Shown here one piece after another: positions 35,466 to 45,120 of a stretch of DNA of 64,000 nucleotides; within the stretch, counting starts at the first letter, position 1, and each line of letters starts with the position of its first letter. The position numbers and the translations under genes were made by a program. This stretch comes from Stenotrophobium sp050739895 (GTDB lineage Bacteria; Pseudomonadota; Gammaproteobacteria; Nevskiales; Nevskiaceae), in contig JBOICK010000040.1 of assembly GCA_050739895.1 (NCBI GenBank), positions 43,419-107,418 of the forward strand, read 5' to 3'. A model generated the notes under the pieces. That model saw only the letters and a list, made by a program, of their open reading frames with translations, was not told the DNA's origin and ran no database searches.

Positions 35466-36251
35466 ATGCGTTTTTCAGAAATCCTCGATGGCATGAGCAC
35501 CACACCCACTGGTTTCAGTGTGGTCGTTGGTGAAGATTGGCTGCAGGGGCGCAGTGCCTTCGGTGGATTACAGTCGGCGCTGGCAGTGCGCGCGATGCGC
35601 AGGCTGGTTCCGCAGGGCATGCCGCTGCGGACACTGCAGACGACTTTCATCGCCCCGGTCGTTGCCGGTACGGTGGATGTGCAGGCCAGCGTGCTGCGAA
35701 CAGGCAAGAGTGCGGTCCACGTCCAGGCGCTGCTGATGCAAGGCGGACAGACGCAGTGCATCGTCATCGGCGTGTTCGGCAACAGCCGGCCGTCGAAGCT
35801 GGCGATCACGCCGAGGCAGCCTGAAATCGTGTCTCCAAAGCCGATCGATTTCCGTTTCGTTGCCGGCGTCACGCCGGTCTTTCTCAAGCACTTCGCGGTG
35901 CGCTGGCTGAGCGGCGGCCTGCCGTTCACCGGTGCGACGCTGCCGGAAAATGTCCTGGAAATCGGCATGCACGATACCGGCCCGACGACCGATGCCCATG
36001 TGCTGGCGATCGCCGACGTGATTCCGCCGGTGGGCCTGTCCCTGCTGAAGTCACCGGCGCCGGGCAGTTCACTGACCTGGATGATCGAATTCCTGCGCGA
36101 TCATTTCGATGATCTGCCCCTGCAGGGCTGGCGCATGGATGCGGAACTCACCGCAGCGCACGATGGCTACACCAGTCAGACCGGCATGCTCTGGGGACCT
36201 GGCGGCGAAGCAGTGGCTCTGAGTCGCCAGAGCATGGTGGTTTTTGGCTGA
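35466..36251 (+). CDS. acyl-CoA thioesterase (TesB-like double hotdog)
   Basis: The 261-residue protein shows two hotdog halves. The first carries WLQGRSAFGGLQSALAVRAM, and the second begins near FRFVAGVTP and contains LALSRQSMVVFG at the end. The pattern fits the acyl-CoA thioesterase/TesB-like family that hydrolyses fatty acyl-CoA. It is a single gene with a 114-bp upstream gap. Confidence 0.8.
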   Translation: MRFSEILDGMSTTPTGFSVVVGEDWLQGRSAFGGLQSALAVRAMRRLVPQGMPLRTLQTTFIAPVVAGTVDVQASVLRTGKSAVHVQALLMQGGQTQCIVIGVFGNSRPSKLAITPRQPEIVSPKPIDFRFVAGVTPVFLKHFAVRWLSGGLPFTGATLPENVLEIGMHDTGPTTDAHVLAIADVIPPVGLSLLKSPAPGSSLTWMIEFLRDHFDDLPLQGWRMDAELTAAHDGYTSQTGMLWGPGGEAVALSRQSMVVFG

Positions 36252-36495
36252 ATCAGTGTGACGTTCGGTTTGTCCAGTAAGAAAAGGCTTGCTGGGGGTT
36301 CAGCTAAGATTAAGCTTGCTTTGGCATTATCGTTCGCGTCGCTGCTGCAGCCAGACCCCGCATCCGCCCCCTGATGCGCGGTCATGGGATGGTTCCTCCC
36401 CCTGATCCGTCCTTTCCCCTTTGGCTGTAGCAGCGGCTTTTTGCGTTTGCAATGCCTGGGTTTACGATAAGCAATCGCTTCGCAAAACTCTCCCC

Positions 36496-37581
36496 GTGCG
36501 CAAAATCGTCCACATCGACATGGATGCGTTCTACGCTTCCGTGGAACAGCGTGACGACGCCACGCTACGCGGCCGGCCGGTGGTGGTGGCGTGGCGCGGT
36601 GCGCGTTCGGTGGTATGTGCAGCGTCGTACGAGGCTCGCAAATTCGGCGTGCGCTCGGCCATGCCCGCAGTGCGTGCCGAGCGCCTGTGTCCCGATGCGG
36701 TGTTCGTGCCGCCGGATTTCACCCGCTACCGCGCGGCTTCACGGCAGGCGCGCGAAATTTTCCTGCGGCACACCGATCTGGTGGAACCGCTGTCGCTGGA
36801 CGAGGCGTATCTCGATGTCACCGTCAACAAGACCGGCTTGCCGGCGGCGACAGAAGTAGCGCGGACGATACGCGATCAGATACGGGCAGAACTGAATCTC
36901 ACAGCCTCAGCGGGCATCGCACCGAACAAGTTTCTCGCCAAGATCGCCTCGGATTGGCGCAAGCCGGATGGTCAGTTCGTGATCCGGCCGCGTGAGATAG
37001 AGGTGTTTCTCACGCCGCTGCCGGTACAGCGTATTCCCGGTGTCGGCAAGGTGACGAACGCGCGGCTTGCGAGCATGGGTATCCATACGGTCGGCGAGTT
37101 GCGCGAACGCGACCTGCTGACGCTGGAACATCACTTCGGCCGTTACGGCCTGCGCCTGCATCAACTTGCGCGCGGCGTTGACGAGAACCCGGTGGAGCCG
37201 AACCGGCCCACGCAGTCGGTGTCCGCCGAAGATACGTTTGAACAGGACGTGCCGTTATCGGCGCTGGGGCCGAAGATTCGGCAGTTGGCCGAAAAAACCT
37301 GGACTGGGGCATGCCAGGAAACCCGCATCGCCCGTACCGTAGTGCTCAAGCTGAAAACCAGCGACTTCAGGATAATCACGCGCAGTCACACACCTGAGCA
37401 CCCGCCGGCGTCGTGTGAGGAATTGACGCGTATTGCGTTGGCCCTGCGCGAACGCGTCGATCTGGGCGCGGACATGCGTTATCGCCTGGTAGGGGTCGGT
37501 CTGGGCAATTTCGAAGAACCCGCCGGTGCAGGCGCTCAGCCGGGACTTTTCGGCGACCGGATCGCCGCCGGCGCCGATTAA
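36496..37581 (+). CDS. dinB: DNA polymerase IV
   Basis: The Y-family translesion polymerase has catalytic acidic residues in HIDMDAFYASVEQ (D8) and SLDEAYLDVT (D102, E103 from GTG 36496). The steric-gate region and the little-finger domain GVGKVTNARLASMGIHTVGE are present. GTG 36496 places the catalytic residues at the positions known in DinB; the longer frame to 36421 does not resemble the family. No LexA-type box was recognised in the 244 bp upstream. Its stop abuts that of the DUF1415 gene with no spacer. Confidence 0.96.
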   Translation: MRKIVHIDMDAFYASVEQRDDATLRGRPVVVAWRGARSVVCAASYEARKFGVRSAMPAVRAERLCPDAVFVPPDFTRYRAASRQAREIFLRHTDLVEPLSLDEAYLDVTVNKTGLPAATEVARTIRDQIRAELNLTASAGIAPNKFLAKIASDWRKPDGQFVIRPREIEVFLTPLPVQRIPGVGKVTNARLASMGIHTVGELRERDLLTLEHHFGRYGLRLHQLARGVDENPVEPNRPTQSVSAEDTFEQDVPLSALGPKIRQLAEKTWTGACQETRIARTVVLKLKTSDFRIITRSHTPEHPPASCEELTRIALALRERVDLGADMRYRLVGVGLGNFEEPAGAGAQPGLFGDRIAAGAD

Positions 37582-38157
37582 TCAGCAGGCGGGATCGTCG
37601 CTGGAAGCCAGATAGGGAAACAGCTTGCGCAGTTCGGCGGCATCGAGTTTTTCCATGCGCTGAATGTTGCGCGCGGGGATTTCTTCAGGGTCTGGATAGT
37701 TCGCCAGCGCATCATCCAGGCTGGCTTCGCGCAGCAGGTGCAGGATTGGATAGGGCGCGCGGTTGGTAAGGTTTTCCCGCGCATCGGGAGTGGTGCCATC
37801 GAAACGGTAGCGTGGGTGGAAACTGGCGATCTGATAGATGCCGGCCCATTCAAACTCGTCGAGCAGGGCATCGGCCATGTCGAGAAACTGGTTGTAGCGG
37901 TCGAACAGCTGCAGCATCCGCGGGATCACCAGGAGGATGGTTTCCAGTTCGTCAGCATCGGTGTTGTCGAGCCGGGTTAATTCTGCATGCAAGTCGGTGA
38001 GCAAGGCTTCTTCGTTGCGTGCCTCGCTGACGGTAATGCTGATCCGGCCGGCCCGCGCCGGCTTGGCCGCAAACGGACAGAGATTGAGACCGATGACGAC
38101 CTGATCCAGCCAGTGCCGGACTGCTGTTTCAACGGCCGCAGTCTCATGCGATGGCAT
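37582..38157 (-). CDS. DUF1415 protein
   Basis: The 191-residue protein matches DUF1415: WLDQVVIGLNLCPFAAKPAR near the N-terminus, ILLVIPRMLQLFDRYNQFLD in the middle and FHPRYRF followed by NRAPYPILHLLREAS. The function is unknown. Its 5' end overlaps the yaeQ 3' end by 14 bp, so the two are probably cotranscribed. Confidence 0.9.
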   Translation of the reverse strand: MPSHETAAVETAVRHWLDQVVIGLNLCPFAAKPARAGRISITVSEARNEEALLTDLHAELTRLDNTDADELETILLVIPRMLQLFDRYNQFLDMADALLDEFEWAGIYQIASFHPRYRFDGTTPDARENLTNRAPYPILHLLREASLDDALANYPDPEEIPARNIQRMEKLDAAELRKLFPYLASSDDPAC

Positions 38158-38683
38158 GTGTTTCGATCTGGGTGTTGAAGGTTTTGCCGTCGATGTCGAG
38201 ATACAGCTGCCGTTCAGTCACCGACAACGCCATCGATGCGCGTCGCTGCAGCACAGCAGCGGCGGCTTCGATGAAGGCGCGGCCCAGGACATGCACGGCG
38301 ATTTCTGCGACACGATGGATTTTCCGGCCATCGAGTTGCGCCAGAACCTGCTGTGCACTGCGATGGGTATAGACGACGGCATGGCCGGCGAGTTTGCTGC
38401 CACGATGCAGGCGTTCGCTGTCGGGCGCGCCGACTTCGATCCATGAGGTGATGCGGCCGGTGAGATCGCGCACCACCACGGCGGGTTCATCCACGGCAGA
38501 GACGCCTTCGGTGAATGTGATGCCTTCCTGAAATTCCAGGCAATAGGCGAGCACCCGGGTCAGCATGTATTCCGCCGTCTCGGAAGGGTGTTGTGCGACG
38601 CGCAGATCCAGCGTCTCGTAGACGCCCCGGTCCATGTCGGCGATCTGGATGGAAAAGTTATACAGCGTTGCGGTCAGTGCCAT
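38144..38683 (-). CDS. yaeQ: YaeQ family protein
   Basis: The 179-residue protein has YaeQ sequence throughout: ATLYNFSIQIADMDRGVYE, PSETAEYMLTRVLAYCLEF and ITSWIEVGAPDSERLHRGSK. YaeQ has a PD-(D/E)XK nuclease-like fold and is associated with RfaH-related suppression in E. coli; the precise role is uncertain. Confidence 0.92.
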   Translation of the reverse strand: MALTATLYNFSIQIADMDRGVYETLDLRVAQHPSETAEYMLTRVLAYCLEFQEGITFTEGVSAVDEPAVVVRDLTGRITSWIEVGAPDSERLHRGSKLAGHAVVYTHRSAQQVLAQLDGRKIHRVAEIAVHVLGRAFIEAAAAVLQRRASMALSVTERQLYLDIDGKTFNTQIETHAIA

Positions 38684-38692
38684 AAGCGTTGT

Positions 38693-39109
38693 TCAGGCCG
38701 TGACTAGCCGGTTACGTTCGTCAATCTGGCCATTGAGCGTCCAGTAATCGTAGAGCACGCCCAGCAGCAACAGTCCGCCGGTCAAGAGATAAATGATGCC
38801 CGTGATCCACTTGCCCATGTAGAAGCGATGCAGGCCGAAAATGCCGAGAAAAGTCAGTAGCAGCCACGCCACTGAGTAGTCGGTGGCTCCGCTGCGATAA
38901 CGCCGGTCGGCATCGCGGTCCATGCCAGGAATCAGGAACAGGTCGATGATCCAGCCGATGAAAAACAGGCCCAGCGTCAAAAACCAGAGCGTGCCGGTGA
39001 GTTGCCGGCCGTAGTAAAAACGGTGTGCGCCCATGAATCCGAAAATCCACAGCAGATAGCCGATGACCATGCTGTGACTTTTTTCAGTGCCGGTTTGTGG
39101 TGTGTTCAT
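38693..39109 (-). CDS. tandem TM2-domain membrane protein
   Basis: The 138-residue protein has two copies of the TM2 pattern: FGFMGAHRFYYGRQLTGTL and FLGIFGLHRFYMGKWITGI, each followed by a hydrophobic helix and an Asp-containing end (IDLFL, YDYWTL). Tandem TM2 domains form a small four-helix membrane protein. The function is unknown. ATG 39109 lies directly before the first module. Confidence 0.83.
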   Translation of the reverse strand: MNTPQTGTEKSHSMVIGYLLWIFGFMGAHRFYYGRQLTGTLWFLTLGLFFIGWIIDLFLIPGMDRDADRRYRSGATDYSVAWLLLTFLGIFGLHRFYMGKWITGIIYLLTGGLLLLGVLYDYWTLNGQIDERNRLVTA

Positions 39110-39143
39110 GTTCGAGTCCCGAATTGTTTGGAGGAATGCCGGA

Positions 39144-40061
39144 TCAGGCGACTTGCCGGTCAAGATAATGTACGCCGGTAAGCTGTTCCGACTGGGCCCA
39201 CAGTTTTGCTGCCAGCACAGGGTCATGCGCATCGGCGCGACAGTCGACACGGGCGGGGTGGCCGCCCAGCTGCTTGAAGCCGCCGGGGCCGAAATATTCG
39301 CCGCCTTGTACATCCGTTGCGGTGGCTGCGTAGAGTGCGGGCAGGGCGCCCATCGCGACCGCCTGCGCGAACAGGCGGGTGCTCAGGCGCATGAAAAATC
39401 CGCCGAGGTCTGGATTGGTATTGGTGTAGCCGGGGTGTGCCGCGGTGGCGAGTACGTTTGCACCGATGGCGCGCAGGCGGCGGTCGAGTTCAAAGGTGAA
39501 CAGCAGCGCCGCCAGCTTGCTGCGGCCGTAGGCTTCCATCTCCTTGTAGGGCGTATGTTCGAAATGCAGGTCGTCGAGGTTCAGGCCCTTGTTGAGGCCG
39601 TGCGCGAGACTGGCGGTATTGACGATGCGGGCGCCGGGTGTGGCGATCAGGCGCGGCAGCAGCAAACCGGTCAGCGCAAAACTGCCGAGATGGTTGACGC
39701 CGATGTGCATCTCGAAGCCGTCGCGGGTTTTCTGCTTGGGCACCATGATCGCGCTGGCGTTGTTGCACAGCAGATCGAGGCGAGTGAATTTCTGCTCGAA
39801 CGCCTGCGCGAAATCGCGTACCGATTCGAGGTCGGCAAGGTCCAGTGCCATCACTTCGAGCCGGGCATCGGGTACCCGCTGGTGCACCTCGGCTTGCGCA
39901 GCCTGCGCGCGCGCGGCATCGCGGCAGGCCATGACCACGGTTGCGCCCGCGCCGGCCAGTCCGCAGGTGATTTCCAGACCAAGCCCGCGATTGGCACCGG
40001 TGACGACGGCAATCTTTCCAGCGAGGGAGGGCATATCGGTCAGGGACCATTTCTGTGTCAT
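39144..40061 (-). CDS. short-chain dehydrogenase/reductase
   Basis: The 305-residue SDR enzyme has the cofactor site VVTGANRGLGLEI (~20-32), NNASA, and the catalytic set NTAS...YGRSK (Ser, Tyr, Lys). It resembles retinol-dehydrogenase/WW-domain oxidoreductase-like SDRs, with an extended C-terminal GGEYFGPGGF segment. ATG 40061 begins a normal N-terminus. The substrate is unknown. Confidence 0.87.
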   Translation of the reverse strand: MTQKWSLTDMPSLAGKIAVVTGANRGLGLEITCGLAGAGATVVMACRDAARAQAAQAEVHQRVPDARLEVMALDLADLESVRDFAQAFEQKFTRLDLLCNNASAIMVPKQKTRDGFEMHIGVNHLGSFALTGLLLPRLIATPGARIVNTASLAHGLNKGLNLDDLHFEHTPYKEMEAYGRSKLAALLFTFELDRRLRAIGANVLATAAHPGYTNTNPDLGGFFMRLSTRLFAQAVAMGALPALYAATATDVQGGEYFGPGGFKQLGGHPARVDCRADAHDPVLAAKLWAQSEQLTGVHYLDRQVA

Positions 40062-40168
40062 GTGCGTTTTCTGCTTATCCGATTGAGGAGGTTGCGCAGC
40101 ATACCGGCGATCCGGGTGCAGACCTGCCCCAAACGGCTGAGCTGTTGTGCCAGCTGAGAGATGCAGTG

Positions 40169-41029
40169 TCATGTTTTGTGGCCGGGATGCACAGTAACCG
40201 TGCAAGTCATGCCGGAGCTGAGGATCAGGTCCTGGGGGATCCGGTCGATATGGATGCGTACCGGGATACGCTGCGCCAGCCGCACCCAGTGAAAAGTCGG
40301 ATTAACGCTCGACAGCAGGCCGTTGTCCTCGGTGTCGGCAATGGCACGCGCGATGCTCTCGACATGGCCCTTGAGTACGGGGCCGCCGCTCATCAGGCGG
40401 ATATCCACCGCGTCGCCGACGCGCAGGCCGGGAATCTTGGTTTCTTCGAAGTAGCCTTCGGCGCGGAACGAATGGCGATCGACCACAGCCAGCATCGGAC
40501 GTCCGGCGACCGCGTAATCGCCGGGATGCACTTCGAGGTGGGTGACATAACCATCGACCGGTGCCAGCACTTGCGTGCGCTGGAGATTGAGCTGCGCGGC
40601 GGCCAGCGCGGCCTCGGCTTCCTGCGCCTTGGCGGTCGCGGCGGCGGATGCGGCGCTGGCCGACTGGCGGCTCTCGCTGGACACTACCGCCGCATCCAGC
40701 GTCGCGCGGCGGTGGGCTTCGCGCTGCTTCTGTGTCATCTCGGTGCGTACTGCATCAAGCAGGGCCTGTACCTGCTGCACGGCGATCAGATAGCGCGCCG
40801 CATCAACGCTGAACAGCAGGTCGCCCTTGTGTACCTCCTGGTTGTCGTGCACGGCGACGGCGGTGACTGGTCCGGCGACATCCGGCGCGACACGGATCAC
40901 GTCGGCACGGATGCGGCCGTCGCGCGTCCACGGGCTGTACATGTAGTGGGTCCACAGGCGATAGCCGAGGAATAACGCCGCTGCGAAGATCAGGACGGTG
41001 AGGGTGACACGCATGATGGAGTTCGACAT
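40169..41029 (-). CDS. efflux membrane-fusion protein (AaeA/EmrA-like)
   Basis: An N-terminal transmembrane helix (VTLTVLIFAAALFLGYRL) is followed by a biotinyl-lipoyl-like domain split around a coiled coil (residues ~90-160, Ala/Gln-rich). The motif LAPVDGYVTHLEVHPGDYAVAG is the return lipoyl half. With the FUSC, DUF1656 and OprM-like genes upstream, it forms a tripartite pump for aromatic acids or similar compounds. ATG 41029 has AGGAG-like AGATCTCCT complement just upstream. Confidence 0.88.
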   Translation of the reverse strand: MSNSIMRVTLTVLIFAAALFLGYRLWTHYMYSPWTRDGRIRADVIRVAPDVAGPVTAVAVHDNQEVHKGDLLFSVDAARYLIAVQQVQALLDAVRTEMTQKQREAHRRATLDAAVVSSESRQSASAASAAATAKAQEAEAALAAAQLNLQRTQVLAPVDGYVTHLEVHPGDYAVAGRPMLAVVDRHSFRAEGYFEETKIPGLRVGDAVDIRLMSGGPVLKGHVESIARAIADTEDNGLLSSVNPTFHWVRLAQRIPVRIHIDRIPQDLILSSGMTCTVTVHPGHKT

Positions 41030-41054
41030 GAGGAGATCTCGGTGGTGATGCGCG

Positions 41055-41255
41055 TCAGGCAAAAACCAGGCTTTCGAGGATGCCCAGCAGGCACACGAAC
41101 AGGCAGGCGCGGAACAGTGCGGGATGCCACACATGGCGATAGAAATCGATCCGCGCCAGCATGCTGTCCAGCAACCAGTAAATGATCGCGGCGGCAGCGA
41201 ACACCAGCAGCAGGGTCGGGAAATAGATGCCGAACAGGCTTAGTTCACGGGGCAT
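41055..41255 (-). CDS. DUF1656 (AaeX-like) membrane protein
   Basis: The 66-residue protein has two transmembrane helices and starts RELSLFGIYFPTLLLVF, the DUF1656 hallmark. Such proteins sit between FUSC and MFP genes in aae-type pumps. It overlaps the FUSC gene 3' end by 11 bp. Confidence 0.88.
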   Translation of the reverse strand: MPRELSLFGIYFPTLLLVFAAAAIIYWLLDSMLARIDFYRHVWHPALFRACLFVCLLGILESLVFA

Positions 41256-43389
41256 GCGCAAGCGGCTCCGGATGAATACGGCGCGCCGATTCCCGCTCGC
41301 GAACCAGCCCGGCATGCTCGGCCAGTGCCAGTTGCAGTACGCGCAGGTCGGCGCGCGTGCGAATCAGCAATGGCATGGCGCCGGCTGTGGCATCCGCATC
41401 GATATAAGCACGCAGTCCGGCCAGATTGACACAGGCTTGATGCAGCGATTCGGCATTGGCGCGGACGAAGGCATCGGCGACGGTGTCGAGGCACTGTTCG
41501 ATATTCGGTGCATAGCTGTGCAGCGCAGGCGCAGCGACGATTTCGCGCAGGCTGATCATCGCCATGCCGGTTTCCAGCACGCGCACACCGTAGGCGCTGT
41601 CGCGCAGTCTTGCGGCGGCATCCGGTCCATAGAGTGTGCCGAGCTGGAGCATGAGGTCGCGCACATGGCTCTCGAAGCGGTGACGCAGGCCGGTGATCCG
41701 GCCGCTGCGCGTCAGCGTGATTTCTCGCGCCAGCATGCGGCGCAGACGCTGCGCCCGCCACGGATGACCCGCTGGCAGGATCAGCGCGAACGCCAGCATC
41801 GCGGCGCCCAGTCCCAGCAACTGCGCCAGTCCTCCATTGAGCAGTTCGATCACGTCGTAGTGCATGGTATTGGTGAGTCCCAGCGCGACCAGCAACATCA
41901 GGCCGTACCCTGTGCCGATGCCGGCGGTTGCGGGCCGCGCCATCAGCAGCGTTCCGATCAGCAGGAAGGGTCCGAGCCCTGCGCACAGCAGCTCGAAGCC
42001 CTCGAGGCGTGGCAGCACGAAGCTCAGGCAGATGAAACTCGCTGCAAAACCCAGCACGAAGCCCTTGAGCATCTGGCCGGCGGCGCGCACCGGCACCGGC
42101 GCGTTGACGAACAATGCGCAGGCCACCGCCGCCAGCAGCGCAGCGGGGAAACCATCGGCCCAACCGGAATAGATCCAGAACGCACTGACTGCCGCCAGCG
42201 TCAGCATCGCGCGCAGTCCCGCGATCAATGCCATCAGGCCGTCGGCGTGCGACACCAGGCCTGGCGCGTGTGTGCGTTCGCGGCTGCTGCGCGGCGCGTC
42301 CAGCGAAGCGAAGGTCTCGGTGTAGTCGCGGGTTTCGATGGCCAGCTGGTGCAGCATCACCAGTGCGCTGTCGAGTTCGATGCGGCGGCCGTCGGCAGTA
42401 TTCGCGGGCAGCCGGCGCTGTGACAGTGTCGCGTGCGAATCCCAGCCGGCGGCCAGCGCCGCAAGCTGCACGGCGACCGGGGCCGCCGCTGCCGCGCTGC
42501 CGGGCACCTCACCGCTGCCGGTCTGCAGTGCGCGCAGGAAAGTCCGGTCGAGCGGCCTTAGCGCGGCGAGGACGTCGGCGTAGCCGCGTTCGGCGAGGTC
42601 TTCGCGCAGCCGGTGCACTGCGTGCAGGGTGGTCGATGCGGTCATGAACTCGCCGTTGAACCGGCGCAGGCGTTGGCTGCGGATGCGGCTCGCGGGATTC
42701 TCGAAAAAGCTGGCGCTGCGCACTTCTTCCAGCGTAATGACATCCTGCGCAAAGCCCTGTTGCGCTTTCTGCAGGAAGCCGCGGTCGACGTGGCGCGCGA
42801 TTGCTTGCTCGATGAAGCCGGAGAAGTCGACGAAACTCTTGCGCACCGCGCGCACCAGTTGCGGCGTCGACGAACGCGGAAAGATCACGCTGCTGAACAG
42901 TCCGCCGCAGAGGATGCCGAGCACCACCACGCTGACGCGATCGACCGCGATCTCGAATGCCGCATCGGCGTGTTCATAGGCCGGGTAGCCGATGATGTAG
43001 GCGGTGTAGCCGGCCAGCACGAAGCCGTAAGCCTGGAAATTGCGCAGCCATCTCGATCCTGCGACGCACAGGCCGATCCACGCGATCAGGGCGAACATGA
43101 AGAGGTCGCGTTGCTGCGCGAACAGCGCCAGAAACATTAGCGCCGCGAGCGCGCCGACCAGGGTGCCGATCAGTCGGTAGAAACTTTTTTCCAGGCCCAT
43201 GCCGCTATGTTGCAGCGACACGATCAGCACGGTGACACCGGCGCTGGCGGGCGAGTCGAGGCCGAGGCGGAAAGCGATGCCAATGGCCAGCAGGATCGCG
43301 GCCAGCGTGCGCAGCGCGGCGATCCAGATCTGGCCTTCCTCGCGCAGCAGTTCGCGCCACGCGGTGGCGCGGTCACTGTTCATCGGCAT
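41245..43389 (-). CDS. FUSC-family efflux transporter (AaeB-like)
   Basis: The 714-residue membrane protein has two sets of hydrophobic segments around residues 35-165 and 380-555, with cytoplasmic regions after each. The conserved GTLVGALAALMFLALFAQQRD lies near residue 75. AaeB exports aromatic carboxylates such as p-hydroxybenzoate; the substrate here is not established. The start is ATG 43389 or ATG 43383 (the latter has better-spaced GGA). It overlaps the OprM-like gene. Confidence 0.88.
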   Translation of the reverse strand: MPMNSDRATAWRELLREEGQIWIAALRTLAAILLAIGIAFRLGLDSPASAGVTVLIVSLQHSGMGLEKSFYRLIGTLVGALAALMFLALFAQQRDLFMFALIAWIGLCVAGSRWLRNFQAYGFVLAGYTAYIIGYPAYEHADAAFEIAVDRVSVVVLGILCGGLFSSVIFPRSSTPQLVRAVRKSFVDFSGFIEQAIARHVDRGFLQKAQQGFAQDVITLEEVRSASFFENPASRIRSQRLRRFNGEFMTASTTLHAVHRLREDLAERGYADVLAALRPLDRTFLRALQTGSGEVPGSAAAAAPVAVQLAALAAGWDSHATLSQRRLPANTADGRRIELDSALVMLHQLAIETRDYTETFASLDAPRSSRERTHAPGLVSHADGLMALIAGLRAMLTLAAVSAFWIYSGWADGFPAALLAAVACALFVNAPVPVRAAGQMLKGFVLGFAASFICLSFVLPRLEGFELLCAGLGPFLLIGTLLMARPATAGIGTGYGLMLLVALGLTNTMHYDVIELLNGGLAQLLGLGAAMLAFALILPAGHPWRAQRLRRMLAREITLTRSGRITGLRHRFESHVRDLMLQLGTLYGPDAAARLRDSAYGVRVLETGMAMISLREIVAAPALHSYAPNIEQCLDTVADAFVRANAESLHQACVNLAGLRAYIDADATAGAMPLLIRTRADLRVLQLALAEHAGLVRERESARRIHPEPLAHAP

Positions 43390-44848
43390 GATCCGGTGCA
43401 GGCGCGGTGGGCGCGTGTTCGTCGCTGCGTACCATCAGACCGCCACCGAGCGCCTGGTTGAGGCCTGCAGCGGCCAGCAGTTGCCGGAATTGGATTTCCG
43501 CAACCAGGCCGCGCTGGGTGTTGAGTGCGGACTGCGCGCTGAGCACATTGAGGTAATCGGTGAGTCCGGCGCGAAATGCTTTCAGCGCCAGCGTGTGCGC
43601 ACGCTGCGCGGATGCCAGCGCGGCGTTGCGTTGTTGTGACTGCAATGCCAGCGAGCGCAGGGCGCTGATGTGATCAGCGACATCTTCCAGCGCCGCGACC
43701 AGGGTGGCGTCGTAGTCGGCGACCGCGCCATCGTATTCCGCTCTGCGTGATTGCAGGTTCGCGCGCAGGCGGCCGCCGTCGAAAAGCGGCAGGCTGATCG
43801 CCGGGCCGATGCCGGCCTGGGCGGCGCTTCCGCTGAGCAGCTTGCTGAAGTTGAGGCTGAGCACTCCGGCGACCGCGGCGAGGTTAATGTCCGGATAAAA
43901 CGCGGTTTTGGCGACGTCGATGTCGCGTGCTGCGCGTTCGACACGCCAGCGCTGCGCGACAAGATCGGGGCGAAGGCCGACCAGTTGCGCCGGAATGCTG
44001 CGGGGCAGCGCGGCGGCCTGGCTGAAGTGCAGGGCCGGCGGCGTGAGATCGTCGCCTGAGCCGGGGCCGTTGCCGGCCAGCGCCGCGAGCTGGTGTCGCA
44101 GGATCTGCATCTGTGCGTCGACCTGTTCAAGCTGGGCCTGCGTCGATGCAATCGCGGTCTGCGCCTGCTGCACGTCGAGGTCGGTGCCGATGCCCGCGGC
44201 CAGACGGCGCTGCGCAATGTCGCGCGTCAACTGCTGGTCACGCAGGATCGCCTTGAAGTTTTGATCGAGCGCGTACTGGTAGGACAGTCCGGCATAGGCA
44301 CGCACCACCGCGCCCTCCAGCGCCAGCCGCACCGCCTGTGCCTCACAGGCGCTGATCTGCACGCCGTCGAGCGCCGCCGCCAGCGCGCTGCGGTTGCGGC
44401 CCCACAGGTCGAGGTCGTAGCCGAGATCGATCTGGGCATCGCTGTTCCAGTAAAAATTGCCGGCGTAGGGCGGCGGGAAAAACTGCTGTTCACTGAAGCG
44501 GGTATAGGTGAATGCCGCGCTGGCCTGCGCCGACGGCAGTGTCGCGGCGCGTGCCCCGCTGGCGGCCGCCTGTGCCTGCGCGATGCGCGCCTGCGCTGCC
44601 GCGAGGCCGGGATTGCCGGCGATGGCGCCGGTGACCAATGCATCGAGTTGTGGGTCCCCAAAGGTTTGCCACCAGGTCGCGGTCGGCCATGCCGCGTCAT
44701 CACTGCGCGCTTGGGCGATGTCGCGACCGGCATCAAGCGTGTTGGCGTCCCGCGGCAGTGGCGTCGGGCTGTTGTTGCCCATGCTGGCGCAACCGGCGAC
44801 GGTGGCGAACAGGAGCAGCGACAGGCAGCGGGGCGGGTGTTTGCGCAA
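43373..44848 (-). CDS. NodT/OprM-like outer-membrane efflux lipoprotein
   Basis: The 491-residue protein has lipobox FATVAGC (residues 14-20), a standard WWQTFGDPQLDALV motif and two repeated TolC-type regions (LGYDLDLWGRNRSALAA and GLTDYLNVLSAQSALNTQ). It forms the outer-membrane channel for the AaeAB-like pump encoded downstream. The operon order is OMF, FUSC, DUF1656, MFP. AT-core copy 5 lies upstream, between this gene and kup. Confidence 0.93.
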   Translation of the reverse strand: MRKHPPRCLSLLLFATVAGCASMGNNSPTPLPRDANTLDAGRDIAQARSDDAAWPTATWWQTFGDPQLDALVTGAIAGNPGLAAAQARIAQAQAAASGARAATLPSAQASAAFTYTRFSEQQFFPPPYAGNFYWNSDAQIDLGYDLDLWGRNRSALAAALDGVQISACEAQAVRLALEGAVVRAYAGLSYQYALDQNFKAILRDQQLTRDIAQRRLAAGIGTDLDVQQAQTAIASTQAQLEQVDAQMQILRHQLAALAGNGPGSGDDLTPPALHFSQAAALPRSIPAQLVGLRPDLVAQRWRVERAARDIDVAKTAFYPDINLAAVAGVLSLNFSKLLSGSAAQAGIGPAISLPLFDGGRLRANLQSRRAEYDGAVADYDATLVAALEDVADHISALRSLALQSQQRNAALASAQRAHTLALKAFRAGLTDYLNVLSAQSALNTQRGLVAEIQFRQLLAAAGLNQALGGGLMVRSDEHAPTAPAPDHADEQ

Positions 44849-44898
44849 ATCGGAACCGGGCGATGGAGGCTGATGGCAATGATAAGATTTTTGACTGC

Positions 44899-45006
44899 AT
44901 CCGCTATGGCGGGCATCTGGCTGATGGTTGTTTAATTATATTTATATAAATACAAAATAGTATATATTATTAAACACGACCTGCAAATGCCGAAGCGATA
45001 GCGGGT
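44899..45006. repeat. AT-core dyad element, copy 5
   Basis: The ends are ATCCGCT and AGCGGGT. The core at 44930-44975 starts GTTT, ends AAAC, has 42 A/T of 46 and contains TATAAAT at offset 16. It lies in the divergent region between the efflux operon and kup. Confidence 0.85.
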
Positions 45007-45120
45007 GAAGGATACGTTGCGCCGGATGCGTATGCGGTGGAGGGGACGGATGCCAGAGCCGGCGCCGGTGATGTCCCCTATCATGTGCGCCACACGACCT
45101 GCAGCAATCCACTCCCTGAC

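Noticed and set aside
36252..36495. LexA box upstream of dinB
   Set aside because: No CTGT-N8-ACAG match was seen in this stretch, so SOS control cannot be claimed.
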